In this document: positions 9,701-21,700 of the stretch, one piece after another
Numbering within the stretch: position 1 is the stretch's first letter
Layout: each line of letters starts with the position of its first letter
NCBI RefSeq assembly: GCF_947242115.1
Contig: NC_074712.1
Span: 15,708,666-15,772,665, forward strand
Length of the DNA: 64,000 nucleotides
Source of the DNA: Biomphalaria glabrata
Lineage: Eukaryota > Mollusca > Gastropoda > Planorbidae
Direction: 5' to 3'
Position numbers and translations under genes: made by a program
Notes under the pieces: model-generated
Told to the model about the DNA's origin: nothing
Seen by the model: the letters and a program-made list of their open reading frames with translations, nothing else
Databases searched by the model: none

Positions 9701-12700
9701 GAATAGGTTCTTCCATGAGTTAGTGGAAAAATTGTAGATTCCCAGCCATTATTAGCAATGGGGACTGGGGGAGTGCTAGGAGCTCCCCCAGCGCGGGGCG
9801 AAGCCCCGCCGCCAAGCACTATTCTGATATTGAAAGCCAACAAAATGCATATTCTGAGGTATCTACAGTGCATTTTCCTGCAATTAAAAAGTTCTATTTC
9901 AAAAACCTAATGTGCTATTCTTGCTGACTTAGACCCTCCGCGCCGTTCGGCGCATTTGCCGTCAAGCTGTTTCCATAAAATTGTAGACTCCCCGACATTT
10001 CTAGCAAGGGGGTCTAGGGGAACGCTAGGAGCTCCCCCAGCGCGGGGCGAGCCCCGCCGCCAAGCACTATTTCTGGTATTATAAGCCAACAAAATGCCTA
10101 TTCTGAGGTATCTACAATGCATTTTTCTGCTATTAAAAAGTTTTATTTCAAAAACCTAATTTGCTATTCTTACTGACTTAGACCCTCCCGCGCCGTTCGG
10201 CGCATTTGCCATCAAGCTGTTTCCATAAAAATCTGTCACTGGTAATGTCTAAAGCCTCTTCCCATGAGGACCTCCATGAATGAGTGGCGAGTGAATGAGT
10301 GGCGTCAAGTTGTACTAGGATATCATTGCAACTCTTCTTATGCGTAATTCATTTTGTCGGAGAACATGTCCCGCAAACCTCATGCGTCGCTCTCTCACAA
10401 GGGGTCGACTCCCAGTTCGGCATGGAATTTCCTTGATTTAGACCCGATCTCTATAACTGACTCCTAAAATCTGTCTTAGCCATCTTTGTTGAGCCACATT
10501 TAGTGTTTTTCAATTTCGGCAGATGACTATTCACTGCAGTTTATTAATGGAGCCCTGCCACTGGTAAAAATGTGTAACCTCTCTTGAATACGCTCTTGGA
10601 ATTAGGTGACTGTAGTTTGCTTAAGATTTTATATCGAAAAGAGAAGTTTTATCGTCAAAATCATCTGTTGGGGGTTTTCCACCTCAAAATGCTCTGTAGG
10701 GGGGATCTTAAACTCAAAACCATCTGGAGGGGTTTTAAACTTTAAAAAAAAGCCATCAGTAGAATAGGGGTTTAAACTCAAAACCCCCGATTGGATTGGC
10801 TGCGCTCAAATAATTTTAGTGTGTAATTTGCTTTTTTTTATATTGAAGAGGTATTTTTAGCATCAAACCCCTCTGAATGGGGGTTTAAACTCAAAACCCC
10901 TTTTGGCAACGCTCATAGCATTTTGAGTGCGTAATTTGCTTTTTTTCTTACACTGAAGATGTATTTTTTAGCCTCAAACCCCCATGGCGGGGGGTTTAAC
11001 TCAAAACCCCTTTGGCTACGGTCATAACATTTTGAGTGCGTAATTAGCTTTTTTTATGTTGAAGAGGGGGTTTATCGTAAGTTTTAGAGGGGGTTTTAAA
11101 ATCAAAATCTTCCTTAACTGTGCTCTTGGAATTAGGGGATTTTCGTTTGCATTTTTTTGGTTTTGTTTTATAGAAGAGGAGGAGTTAACATCAAAAACCC
11201 CAGGTAGGGGGTTTAGAACTCAAAACCCCTGGTAGGGGGTTTTAAATTCAAAACCCCTTTAGTTGTGTTGGGGCAAGTGATGGTTTAGTATTAAAATCTC
11301 ACCTAAAATAAACAAAATCAAAGCAAAAAATCATTCACTAAAAAAAGGGGGGATTTCATTTCGGGGGGGGGGGGGGGGGTTGAACCCCCAAACCCCCCCC
11401 CCTGGCTACGCCCATATATATATTGTTACAAATGAACAGTGACAAGTAGAGGTCAACATGTGACCCCAGCGATATGACACAGCAGGCAGTGTTCTCTGGA
11501 ATCTACGCGTATAAACAAAGACAGAATGTGACGTGTCCTCACGTGTTGTTCCAGGGGACAAACAGATATAAGAAGAGGGCAGTTACTAATGAACAGTGAC
11601 ATATAGAGGTCAGTACGTGTGACCCCGGCTTGACACTGCAGCGGGTGTTCTCTGGAATCTACATGTAAAAACAAAGACATGATGTGACGTTTCCTCACGT
11701 GTTATTCCAGAAGATACAAGCAGTGTTTGTGCAACTTTGGAGAAGCGATTAGGGACTCTATATAAGCCAGAAAGTTAATGTGAAAGTTAGTCGGGAGTGA
11801 GCCGTGACAGTCGATACAGACAATGTAAGACGTGTGCGGCTCTAGTGGAAGAGAAATGTGTACGACTCGATGCAAGTTAACTAGGGTAGAGTTAACTGGA
11901 GTGGACTACTGTCGTTAAAGTCTATACAGCGAACTGCAGTGGACTTCAGCCGTTACAGTCGATACAGTCGATGTAAGACGTGTGCGGCTCTGATTCGGTA
12001 GACTTGAGTACGACTTGGTTCAGCTTTGGGAGACCTGGAGCGACACTGGGAAGTGTGTCGTTGGTCTGTTCTGTGGAATACGGCTCGATGCAAGTTGAGA
12101 AGACATGAATTGCAACGAAGTATAGCTAACTGTAAACTGACAGATATTGTATAGTCTTCTACGTTACATGTTACAGTGACGAATTGTTAGAGTTAATAGT
12201 CATTAAAGTTATATGAAACTGAAAATTGAGTCGTCAAGTTCTTTACAGTGTTTTTATTTGTGTGCCTACTAGTACATCTAGCCAGAAGATACAGAAATAT
12301 GTAACAATATATATAGGGCATAGGGCATATATATAGGTTAAGTCCGGCCCTTCTATTTAGTGACCTGTAAATATACATAGTAGATTACTTGTTCTCTTTC
12401 CATTACTTCTTGGTCACAATGGTTAAGTCCGGCGCTGCTATTTAGTGTTTGTAAAATATTTGCTTCTAAAATGTTTTACATGTTTTGGATGTTCCTTCAG
12501 AGTTGACGATAGTTTACTTCCTAGTTCAAACCTCCCGCAGGACGAAGGGGGATGGGAGCGGGCAGGGTTCGACAGTCCAGCACGCAGCTATCCGCAGTGA
12601 CGTGTGAATACCCACGTGTTCTCCCCCCCCCCTTTCCCTTTTGTTATTTCGTGGTGTGACTCCGCAGAAATAATAGAGCGATCATTCTTTTACTTCTTGC

Positions 12701-15700
12701 TTCTCGCCCAAACTCTTGAGGGAAGAAGAGAATTATATATATAGATAGTTGCCAATACCCTAACATTTATTTCTATTACTTTGATAATTAATGAACTGAT
12801 CTTTTAAAAAATGGTCATAAAGTGTGTTATCACGCAGCACGAGATTATGTGCGAAATTTTATCTGGATAGGATAATAAAAAGTTGTCCAAGTCGATGATT
12901 TAAATTTCTAGCCAAGATAAAATAGTGAACTAATAGTAGAAACATAGACTGGCCGATTAAAGAGTTTTATGAAACGAAAATTTGTGAATTGCAATTTTTT
13001 GTACTTTATTATACAGCATTTATCAGCAGTATAAAAGTTAAGTATTCAGATCTATTTCAGCCATAACCTATATAAGTATTACAATATTTTCACTAGTGAT
13101 TTTTTTAAATCTCTCAGCGTGAAGATCATGCAATTTTTCTTAATTCGGAAATCCGAATACAATAGATATACATGTTTTCAAGTTACATGAAGTTACTTCC
13201 TTTTTCCAGTCTATATTTATTTATGTCTATGAGTAGAAATTAAAAAAAAAATTATTTTTAAAAAGTGAGCGTCGAAATTGTTTCATCAGAGTTACAAAGT
13301 AAATTGTATGTATGTAAAATATTTTCTCACTTATGGGTAGATCTATATAATTAGGCTCACGTGTATCTAATTGATATTGTCTCTGTAATCAGAATTTACA
13401 TTAAATAAAAAATATTGACAAATATATTTTTAGGCATGTTTAGAAAAGTAATTAATATTTAATACTATCTTTATTAACCTGGGAGCAATAGTGTATTATT
13501 TGTTACATGATAATAGTATTAAACTCACGATATACACAAACACTTTGCCTTCTACGTAATTTTTAAAAATAGCTTTTACGAATTATAAATCTTTTTCAAG
13601 CGTCATTAAAAATAACAGTAAATTGATTGGCATTCTGAAAGTTAGAAATAGTCATTACGATGTTCTCAATCACGATGGCACAGACAATGAAATCTAATCT
13701 TCAATAGCGCTTGTCGATGTCTAGATTGAAACGTAAGAGACAGACTACACAAACACCATGTAGCGTGTTTGTATCAGCGAAATTTTTATAAATTCTTTTT
13801 CCTTTTGCTTAAGATTCTATAGGCCTAAACGTCATAGCAATCTTTAATTTTGACTTTTTTTTTCAGGGCTTTGGGGATTGGTCAATAATGCCGGCATCCT
13901 CGGAAACATTGCGTTTTCAGAATTTTGCACCAAGAACGATTACCTGGCGTGTATGGAGGTCAACCTGTTTGGACTTATTGAAATGACCAAAACGTTTCTT
14001 CCACTGGTGCGAAACTCCAAAGGCCGTGTTATCAACACGTCAAGTTGTTTTGGTCGTTTTGCTGTGATGGCCCCAGTGTATACAATCACAAAGTTCGGTG
14101 TTGAGGCTTACTCAGACATAGTGAGGTATGACATGACTAGCAAAGAATGGGCTTTATGCTTATAAGCACAATATCTCATTGATTTGCAAAGGATATGGCA
14201 CTTTTAAATCATGCCATAATTGGCCCATTGGAGAGTTTCACAATAAACTAAACAATGTCAAGAACACAAAATATGACTCTAATGTACTCTACTGAAAACA
14301 AATTGAGCTACAAATCGAAGGAATTAGGAAGTTGTATTCTGCAGTGCTAAAGAGTGTACAAAAATCACCATATAACTTTTACAAAGCATAGAAGCAATCC
14401 ATTTTTTTTTACACCCGATACACCAAAAGGCTAGGTTCAGGGGCGGACTGGCTATATGGATATTCGGGCTAATACCCGGTGGGTCGATACCCCATTGGGC
14501 CGAAATGGCCACCGAAATAGCCGCAAGAATTTTCTGATTTTATAATATTCTCTTTAATAGCAACACTTTGAGACTCGTGATTTAAAAAAACATCTTATAC
14601 ATTTAAAATCTAATACTAATCTAAAGCATTGTCGTTATTACCCTATAAATCTTCTATACTAGACGATAAACAAGAAACATAATGCTTTATTTCTCATAGA
14701 GAATGACGTTAGTGTGAATCTATTCGGATGAATCTATAAAGGAACCAACACCAACGTTATCCTATAGATGACGTGTCCAGTCACATACGAATTCTTAATG
14801 GTTTGATGGAGTTGTCGCATGATCTCGAGTTGACCCCGCTACGAAGTCCACCATAAAACAAAATTATTATATGGAACATTGTAGCAATACGTGGATTGGA
14901 ATGAAAATGTAAACGAATAAAAAACTAAGGAGCAGAAAGTCAGTCAGATAAAAAAACAACAACTTTTGCTGTAATCCGGTGAGAAAAAATATGTAGTAAA
15001 AATATTTCAAGTTTTCTCACAAGCACAAGAGATTCACCAACCTTAGGATGACAGCGTTTATGAATCAACAGGCTCAACGCCATAAGAGAAGCTAATACCA
15101 AGACGACAAAGATATAGACTTAAATCTAAATACATAAGAGGCTTTTTTGCTAAAATATGAAATAATCTTGACAGCATTTGTTTTAATGAACGTAAGGATA
15201 TTAAATTACCTTCAAACAGGTGAATATATTATTCTGTTGTGTTTATAGTCAGCTTTAAGAAGCAGACAGTTAAAGTATGTTTACAGGTATATGACATTGT
15301 GAGTAAAGTTCCCCTTTCAGACCTTGCGTTCTTCAGGGCAAATGATGTTAAGGTCATTTGTCTTTGGCCAACGGTTAACTAGCAGGGTGTCATGTGACCA
15401 GTACAACGACCAACCGCCTTTACTTTTCCCAACTAAAGTCAGGTGGGTGGACTCAGGGGCGCCCCAAAATTCTCGAAATTCAAAATCCCAGTCATCATCA
15501 AGATCCAAACACAAGACCCCAGGTTCGGAAGCCAACCGCGTCCTTGTGAGATGGGCAGTTCAATATTGTAAGATTAAGAATTGTATTTGTAAATTGAAGT
15601 CCATATGCCTGGGATAATGGCAAAGAGTGAAAACTGAATCATAAACAATACGTTGCTGGAGGATCTTCAATTACATTAATGTATATGGCAGCAGGAGTTT

Positions 15701-18700
15701 TTTCACATTAAGAGATTCCGCATTCCAAGTGTTATACTGTATTCATCTAGTAATATCAATTATTCGATAGTTTTAAAAGCATCTAAAAAAACTATTCATA
15801 TAGCTAGTTACTTTCGATACATTATATATCTTTACACAATGCTCTTGAGGACTTGTATAATTGGATGCCCAGTACGTGGCATATAGTTTGTGGGCCGGAT
15901 AGTATAAAAATGCTCGAGTCGATTTTGACACCCAGTCCGGCTAGGTTTCTATAGTTTTTACGCCATAGATGAAAACCTCAAATTAAGTTAGAATATCTTT
16001 TCTTTGCGTCCTTTAATCGTCCTACAGGAACTTTCATTATTACTTTTCACTACAATCTACACATACCCACACACAAACACACTCTTTCTTTCGTCACTTT
16101 TCTTGTTGTTCATTTTATTTTGTTTGATCCAGGATTTGAGAGTTATCTCCACTGTCATTTTTTTTCTCATCAAGCTGGGAATGGATATATCTTGGATTAT
16201 TGATTATCTCTATACACCAAATATTATACACCAAATATTATACACCAAATATTATACACCAAATATTTTGCACTAAATATTACACACTAAATATTATAAA
16301 CTAGATGTCATACACTAAATATTGCAACTTTTCTTTTTATAGAATTTTAAACAATTTTCTAAGCTCAATCTTTATTGCAAGTTACAATCTTGTTTTAATC
16401 CTCCCCCCCCCCAACCCCCTTTACAGAAAAGAAATGTATTCACGAGGAGTTAAAGTAATCCTATTAGAACCTGGTGGATTCAAAACTCAGATGATAAACG
16501 TGGACAAAATCATTGATGGAATACAAACAACACTGGACAATGCACCAGAAGAGTTGAGCTCTCAGTTTAAAGGCTTTCTCAAAAAGTGTAAGTGTAAAGC
16601 TCAGCTCTTAAACGTTTTGTACAGTTTGTAAATGAAATTTGAAAAACGAGCTGGTTCTAAGAGACGTTCTAGCTCAGTTTAGTTTGTTGAGAGACGTTTA
16701 GTTTAATGAGAGACGTTTAGTTTGTTGAGACGTTTAGTTTGTTGAGAGACGTTTAGTTTGTTGAGAGACGTTTATTTGTTGAGAGACGTTTAGTTTGTTG
16801 AAAGACGTTTAGTTTGTTGAAAGAAGTTTAGTTTGTTGAAAGACGTTTAGTTTGTTGAGAGACGTTTAGTTTGTTGAGAGACGTTTAGTTTGTTGAGAGA
16901 CGTTTAGTTTGTTGAGAGACGTTTAGTTTGTTGAAAGACGTTTGGTTTGTTGAAAGACGTTTAGTTTGTTGAGAGACGTTTAGTTTGTTGAGAGACGTTT
17001 AGTTTGTTGAGAGACGTTTAGTTTGTTGAGAGACGTTTAGTTTGTTGAGACATTTAGTTTGTTGAGAGACATTTAGTTTGTTGAGAGACGTTTAGTTTGT
17101 TGAGAGACGTTTAGTTTGTTGAGAAATTTAGTTTGTTGAGAGACGTTTAGTTTGTTGAGAGACGTTTAGTTTGTTGAAAGACGTTTAGTTTGTTGAAAGA
17201 CGTTTAGTTTGTTGAGAGACGTTTAGTTTGTTGAGAGACGTTTAGTTTGTTGAGAGACGTTTAGTTTGTTGAGAGACGTTTAGTTTGTTGAGACGTTTAG
17301 TTTGTTGAGATACGTTTAGTTTGTGGAGAGACGTTTAGTTTGTTAAGAGACGTTTAGTTTGTTCAGAGACGTTTAGTTTGTTGAGAGACGTTTAGTTTGT
17401 TCAGAGACGTTTAGTTTGTTGAGAGACGTTTAGTTTGTTGAGACGTTTAGTTTGTTGAGACATTTAGTTTGTGGAGAGACGTTTAGTTTGTGGAGAGACC
17501 TTTAGTTTGTTGAGAGACGTTTAGTTTGTTGAGAGACGTTTAGTTTGTTGAGACGTTTAGTTTGTTGAGAGACGTTTAGTTTGTTGAGAGACGTTTAGTT
17601 TGTTGAGACATTTAGTTTGTGGAGAGACGTTTAGTTTGTTGAGAGACGTTTAGTTTGTGGAGAGACGTTTAGTTTGTTGAGACGTTTAGTTTGTGGAGAG
17701 ACGTTTAGTTTGTTGAGAGACGTTTAGTTTGTTGAGATACGTTTAGTTTGTTTAGAGACGTTAAGTTTGTTGAGAGACGTTTAGTTTGTTGAGACGTTTT
17801 GTTTATTGAGAGACGTTTAGTTTGTTGAGACGTTTAGTTTGTTGAGACTTTTAGTTTGTTGAAAGACGTTTAGTTTGTTGAGAGACGTTTAGTTTGTTGA
17901 GAGACGTTTAGTTTGTTGGAACATTTAGTTTGTTGAGACATTTAGTTTGTTGAGACATTTAGTTTGTTGAGACATTTAGTTTGTTGAGAGACGTTTAGTT
18001 TGTTGAGAGACGTTTAGTTTCTTGAGAGACATTTAGTTTGTTGAGAGACGTTTAGTTTGTTGAGAGACGTTTAGTTTGTTGAGACGTTTAGTTTGTTAAG
18101 AGACGTTTAGTTTGTCGAGACGTTTAGTTTGTTGAGAGACGTTTAGTTTGTTGAGAGACGTTTAGTTTGTTGAGAGACGTTTAGTTTGTTGAGACGTTTA
18201 GTTTGTTGAGAGACGTTTAGTTTGTTGAGACGTTTAGTTTGTTGAGAGACGTTTAGTTTGTTGCGAGATGTTTAGTTTGTTGAGAGACGTTTAGTTTGTT
18301 GAGACATTTAGTTTGTTGAGACGTTTAGTTTGTTGAGAGACGTTTAGTTTGTTGAGAGACGTTTAGTTTGTTGAAAGACGTTTAGTTTGTTGAAAGACGT
18401 TTAGTTTGTTGAGAGACGTTTAGTTTGTTGAGAGACGTTTAGTTTGTTGAGAGACGTTTAGTTTGTTGAGACGTTTAGTTTGTTGAGACGTTTAGTTTGT
18501 TGAGATACGTTTAGTTTGTGGAGAGACGTTTAGTTTGTTAAGAGACGTTTAGTTTGTTCAGAGACGTTTAGTTTGTTGAGAGACGTTTAGTTTGTTGAGA
18601 CGTTTAGTTTGTTGAGACATTTAGTTTGTGGAGAGACGTTTAGTTTGTGGAGAGACGTTTAGTTTGTTGAGAGACGTTTAGTTTGTTGAGAGACGTTTAG

Positions 18701-21700
18701 TTTGTTGAGACGTTTAGTTTGTTGAGAGACGTTTAGTTTGTTGAAAGACGTTTAGTTTGTTGAGACATTTAGTTTGTGGAGAGACGTTTAGTTTGTTGAG
18801 AGACGTTTAGTTTGTGGAGAGACGTTTAGTTTGTTGAGACGTTTAGTTTGTGGAGAGACGTTTAGTTTGTTGAGAGACGTTTAGTTTGTTGAGATACGTT
18901 TAGTTTGTTTAGAGACGTTAAGTTTGTTGAGAGACGTTTAGTTTGTCGAAAGACGTTTAATTTGTTGAGAGACGTTTAGTTTGTTGAGTCGTTTTATTTA
19001 TTGAGAGACGTTTAGTTTGTTGAGACGTTTAGTTTGTTGAGACTTTTAGTTTGTTGAAAGACGTTTAGTTTGTTGAGAGACGTTTAGTTTGTTGAAACAT
19101 TTAGTTTGTTGAGACATTTAGTTTGTTGAGACATTTAGTTTGTTGAGACATTTAGTTTGTTGAGAGACGTTTAGTTTGTTGAGAGACGTTTAGTTTCTTG
19201 AGAGACATTTAGTTTGTTGAGAGACGTTTAGTTTGTTGAGAGACGTTTAGTTTGTTGAAAGACGTTTAGTTTGTTGAAAGACGTTTAGTTTGTTGAGAGA
19301 CGTTTAGTTTGTTGAGAGACGTTTAGTTTGTTGAGAGACGTTTAGTTTGTTGAGAGACGTTTAGTTTGTTGAGACGTTTAGTTTGTTGAGATACGTTTAG
19401 TTTGTGGAGAGACGTTTAGTTTGTTAAGAGACGTTTAGTTTGTTCAGAGACGTTTAGTTTGTTGAGAGACGTTTAGTTTGTTGAGACGTTTAGTTTGTTG
19501 AGACATTTAGTTTGTGGAGAGACGTTTAGTTTGTGGAGAGACGTTTAGTTTGTTGAGAGACGTTTAGTTTGTTGAGAGACGTTTAGTTTGTTGAGACGTT
19601 TAGTTTGTTGAGAGACGTTTAGTTTGTTGAGAGACGTTTAGTTTGCTGAGACGTTTAGTTTGCTGAGACGTTTAGTTTGTTGAGAGACGTTTAGTTTGTT
19701 GAGAGACGTTTAGTTTGTTGAGAGACGTTTAGTTTGTTGAGAGACGTTTAGTTTGTTGAGAGACGTTTAGTTTGTTGAAACATTTAGTTTGTTGAGACAT
19801 TTAGTTTGTTGAGACATTTAGTTTGTTGAGACATTTAGTTTGTTGAGAGACGTTTAGTTTGTTGAGAGACGTTTAGTTTGTTGAGAGACATTTAGTTTGT
19901 TGAGAGACATTTAGTTAGTTGAGAGACGTTTAGTTTGTTGAGACGTTTAGTTTTTTGAGACGTTTAGTTTGTTGAGACATTTAGTTTGTTGAGATACGTT
20001 TAGTTTGTTGAGATACGTTTAGTTTGTTGAGATACATTTACTTTGTTGAGATACGTTTACTTTGTTGAGAGACGTTTAGTTTGTGGAGAGACGTTTAGTT
20101 TGTGGAGAGACGTTTAGTTTGTTGAGACATTTAGTTTGTTGAGACGTTTAGTTTGTTGAGAGACGTTTAGTTTGTTGAGAGACATTTAGTTTGTTGAGAG
20201 ACGTTTAGTTTGTTGAGATCAGGTTAAAAAAAGTGGAAGTTTGGAACTTTTTGTATTCTCATTGTCACATGTCATTAAAAAAACTAAATAAAGAAATTCT
20301 TTTTTAGAAAAATCAAATAAAAAGAATTCGATATTTATAGCTATACATCTCAATACTGTAAGATTTATGTCCCATTTACGATGTTAAACCAAATTAACTT
20401 ATTACCAATATTTAATATACTAATTAGGCTTTTTTGTATTGATTCGAGTTTTGTTAGGAACAATGAATGATTGTACAAAACTTCATCTTGATCCGAGAAT
20501 GGGAAGTGTGAGAAATAACGTGGTCAAAATTTGTACCAGACAGACAAACAGATAGAGTGACTTGATATAAGCTTGTTTATAATAAAATTTGGAAGCGAAC
20601 AGATGCTAGGAGACGGTGGTAAAGCGTTTAGTTTGTGGAGAGACGGGTCAAGAATTCGAATCCTTGTGAGTACTGGAAAGTTTTGAGCTATAGATTCTAA
20701 TTGACTCCGAACATTAGTTATGGAAAGTAGAAGGCGTTTGCTGGGCAAATGACATCCATGTTGACAGACGACAATAGAAACATAATATGTCCTATTGACC
20801 ACAGAGGGAACTTTACTGGACATATTACAAAGACATTAGTAAAAGCATGTGTACAAAGCAATTGCTTTCGTTTTCTAAAGACACAGCTTTATAGACATTA
20901 AAAAGACTTAAAAAACTAATTTTACTTCAATGGTTAAGTCAACATTTTACTCCAATGAAGTCAATTCAACATTTTACTTCAATGAAGTCAAGTCAACATT
21001 TTACTTCAACGAAGTCAACATTTTACTTCAATGACACCATTTAGTCAAGTCAACATCTTACTTCAATGACATCATTTGGTCAAATCAACATTTTACTTCA
21101 ATGACACCATTTGGTCAAGTCAATATTTTATTTCAATGACACCATTTGGTCAAGTCAACATTTTACTTCAATGACACCATTTGGTAAAGTCAACATTTTA
21201 CTTCAATGACACCATTTGGTCAAGTCAACATTTTACTTCAATGACACCATTTGGTCAAAAATGAATATTGAAAACGTAATTTTTTTTAAAATAAATTTAG
21301 TTCCATTTCATTGATCTTGATTATCTTTAAAGTATAAATATCTTCTTGTTGTTTTTTTTTGTTGTTGTTGTTGTTTTGGTGTACAGAAAATGTACCCCTT
21401 AAAGACCTATCGATTTATGGGAGTTGATGATGTTAAGTTCTTCATATTTTGTGGCCGACGGTTAACTACAGTGTCAGGTGGCCAGCACAACGACCAACCG
21501 CCTTTACCTTTTCACAACGTATGTCTATTAGAGTTGGGTGGACTAAACAAATTATCTACAGGTTCACCAAGATTGGAACTCGAGACCTATCGGCTTGGAA
21601 GCTAAACGCTTTACCACTCGGCTGTATGAAGTATGTATTTTTTTTAAAAAGGTATTCGCTATACATAAATACCATTTTTTTACATTTTTTGCAATGGGAT

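Larger units (their letters stand above)
9506..11413. mobile_element. DNA element with 15-bp TIRs and long G tracts (non-autonomous)
   Basis: The ends ATGGGCGTAGCCAGG (9505-9519) and CCTGGCTACGCCCAT (11401-11415, overlapping an AT run) are inverted repeats. Each is followed inward by a long G or C homopolymer tract. The interior holds a 249-bp tandem duplication, a LINE relic on the minus strand and several GGGGGTTTAAACTCAAAACC repeats (10660-11260). No transposase frame is visible. The target duplication cannot be read because both flanks are AT repeats, so the superfamily is left open. Confidence 0.65.

Noticed and set aside
16658-20218. Satellite centromere-like array
   Set aside because: Only 3.5 kb, inside an intron between two clear exons of one gene; treated as a minisatellite.
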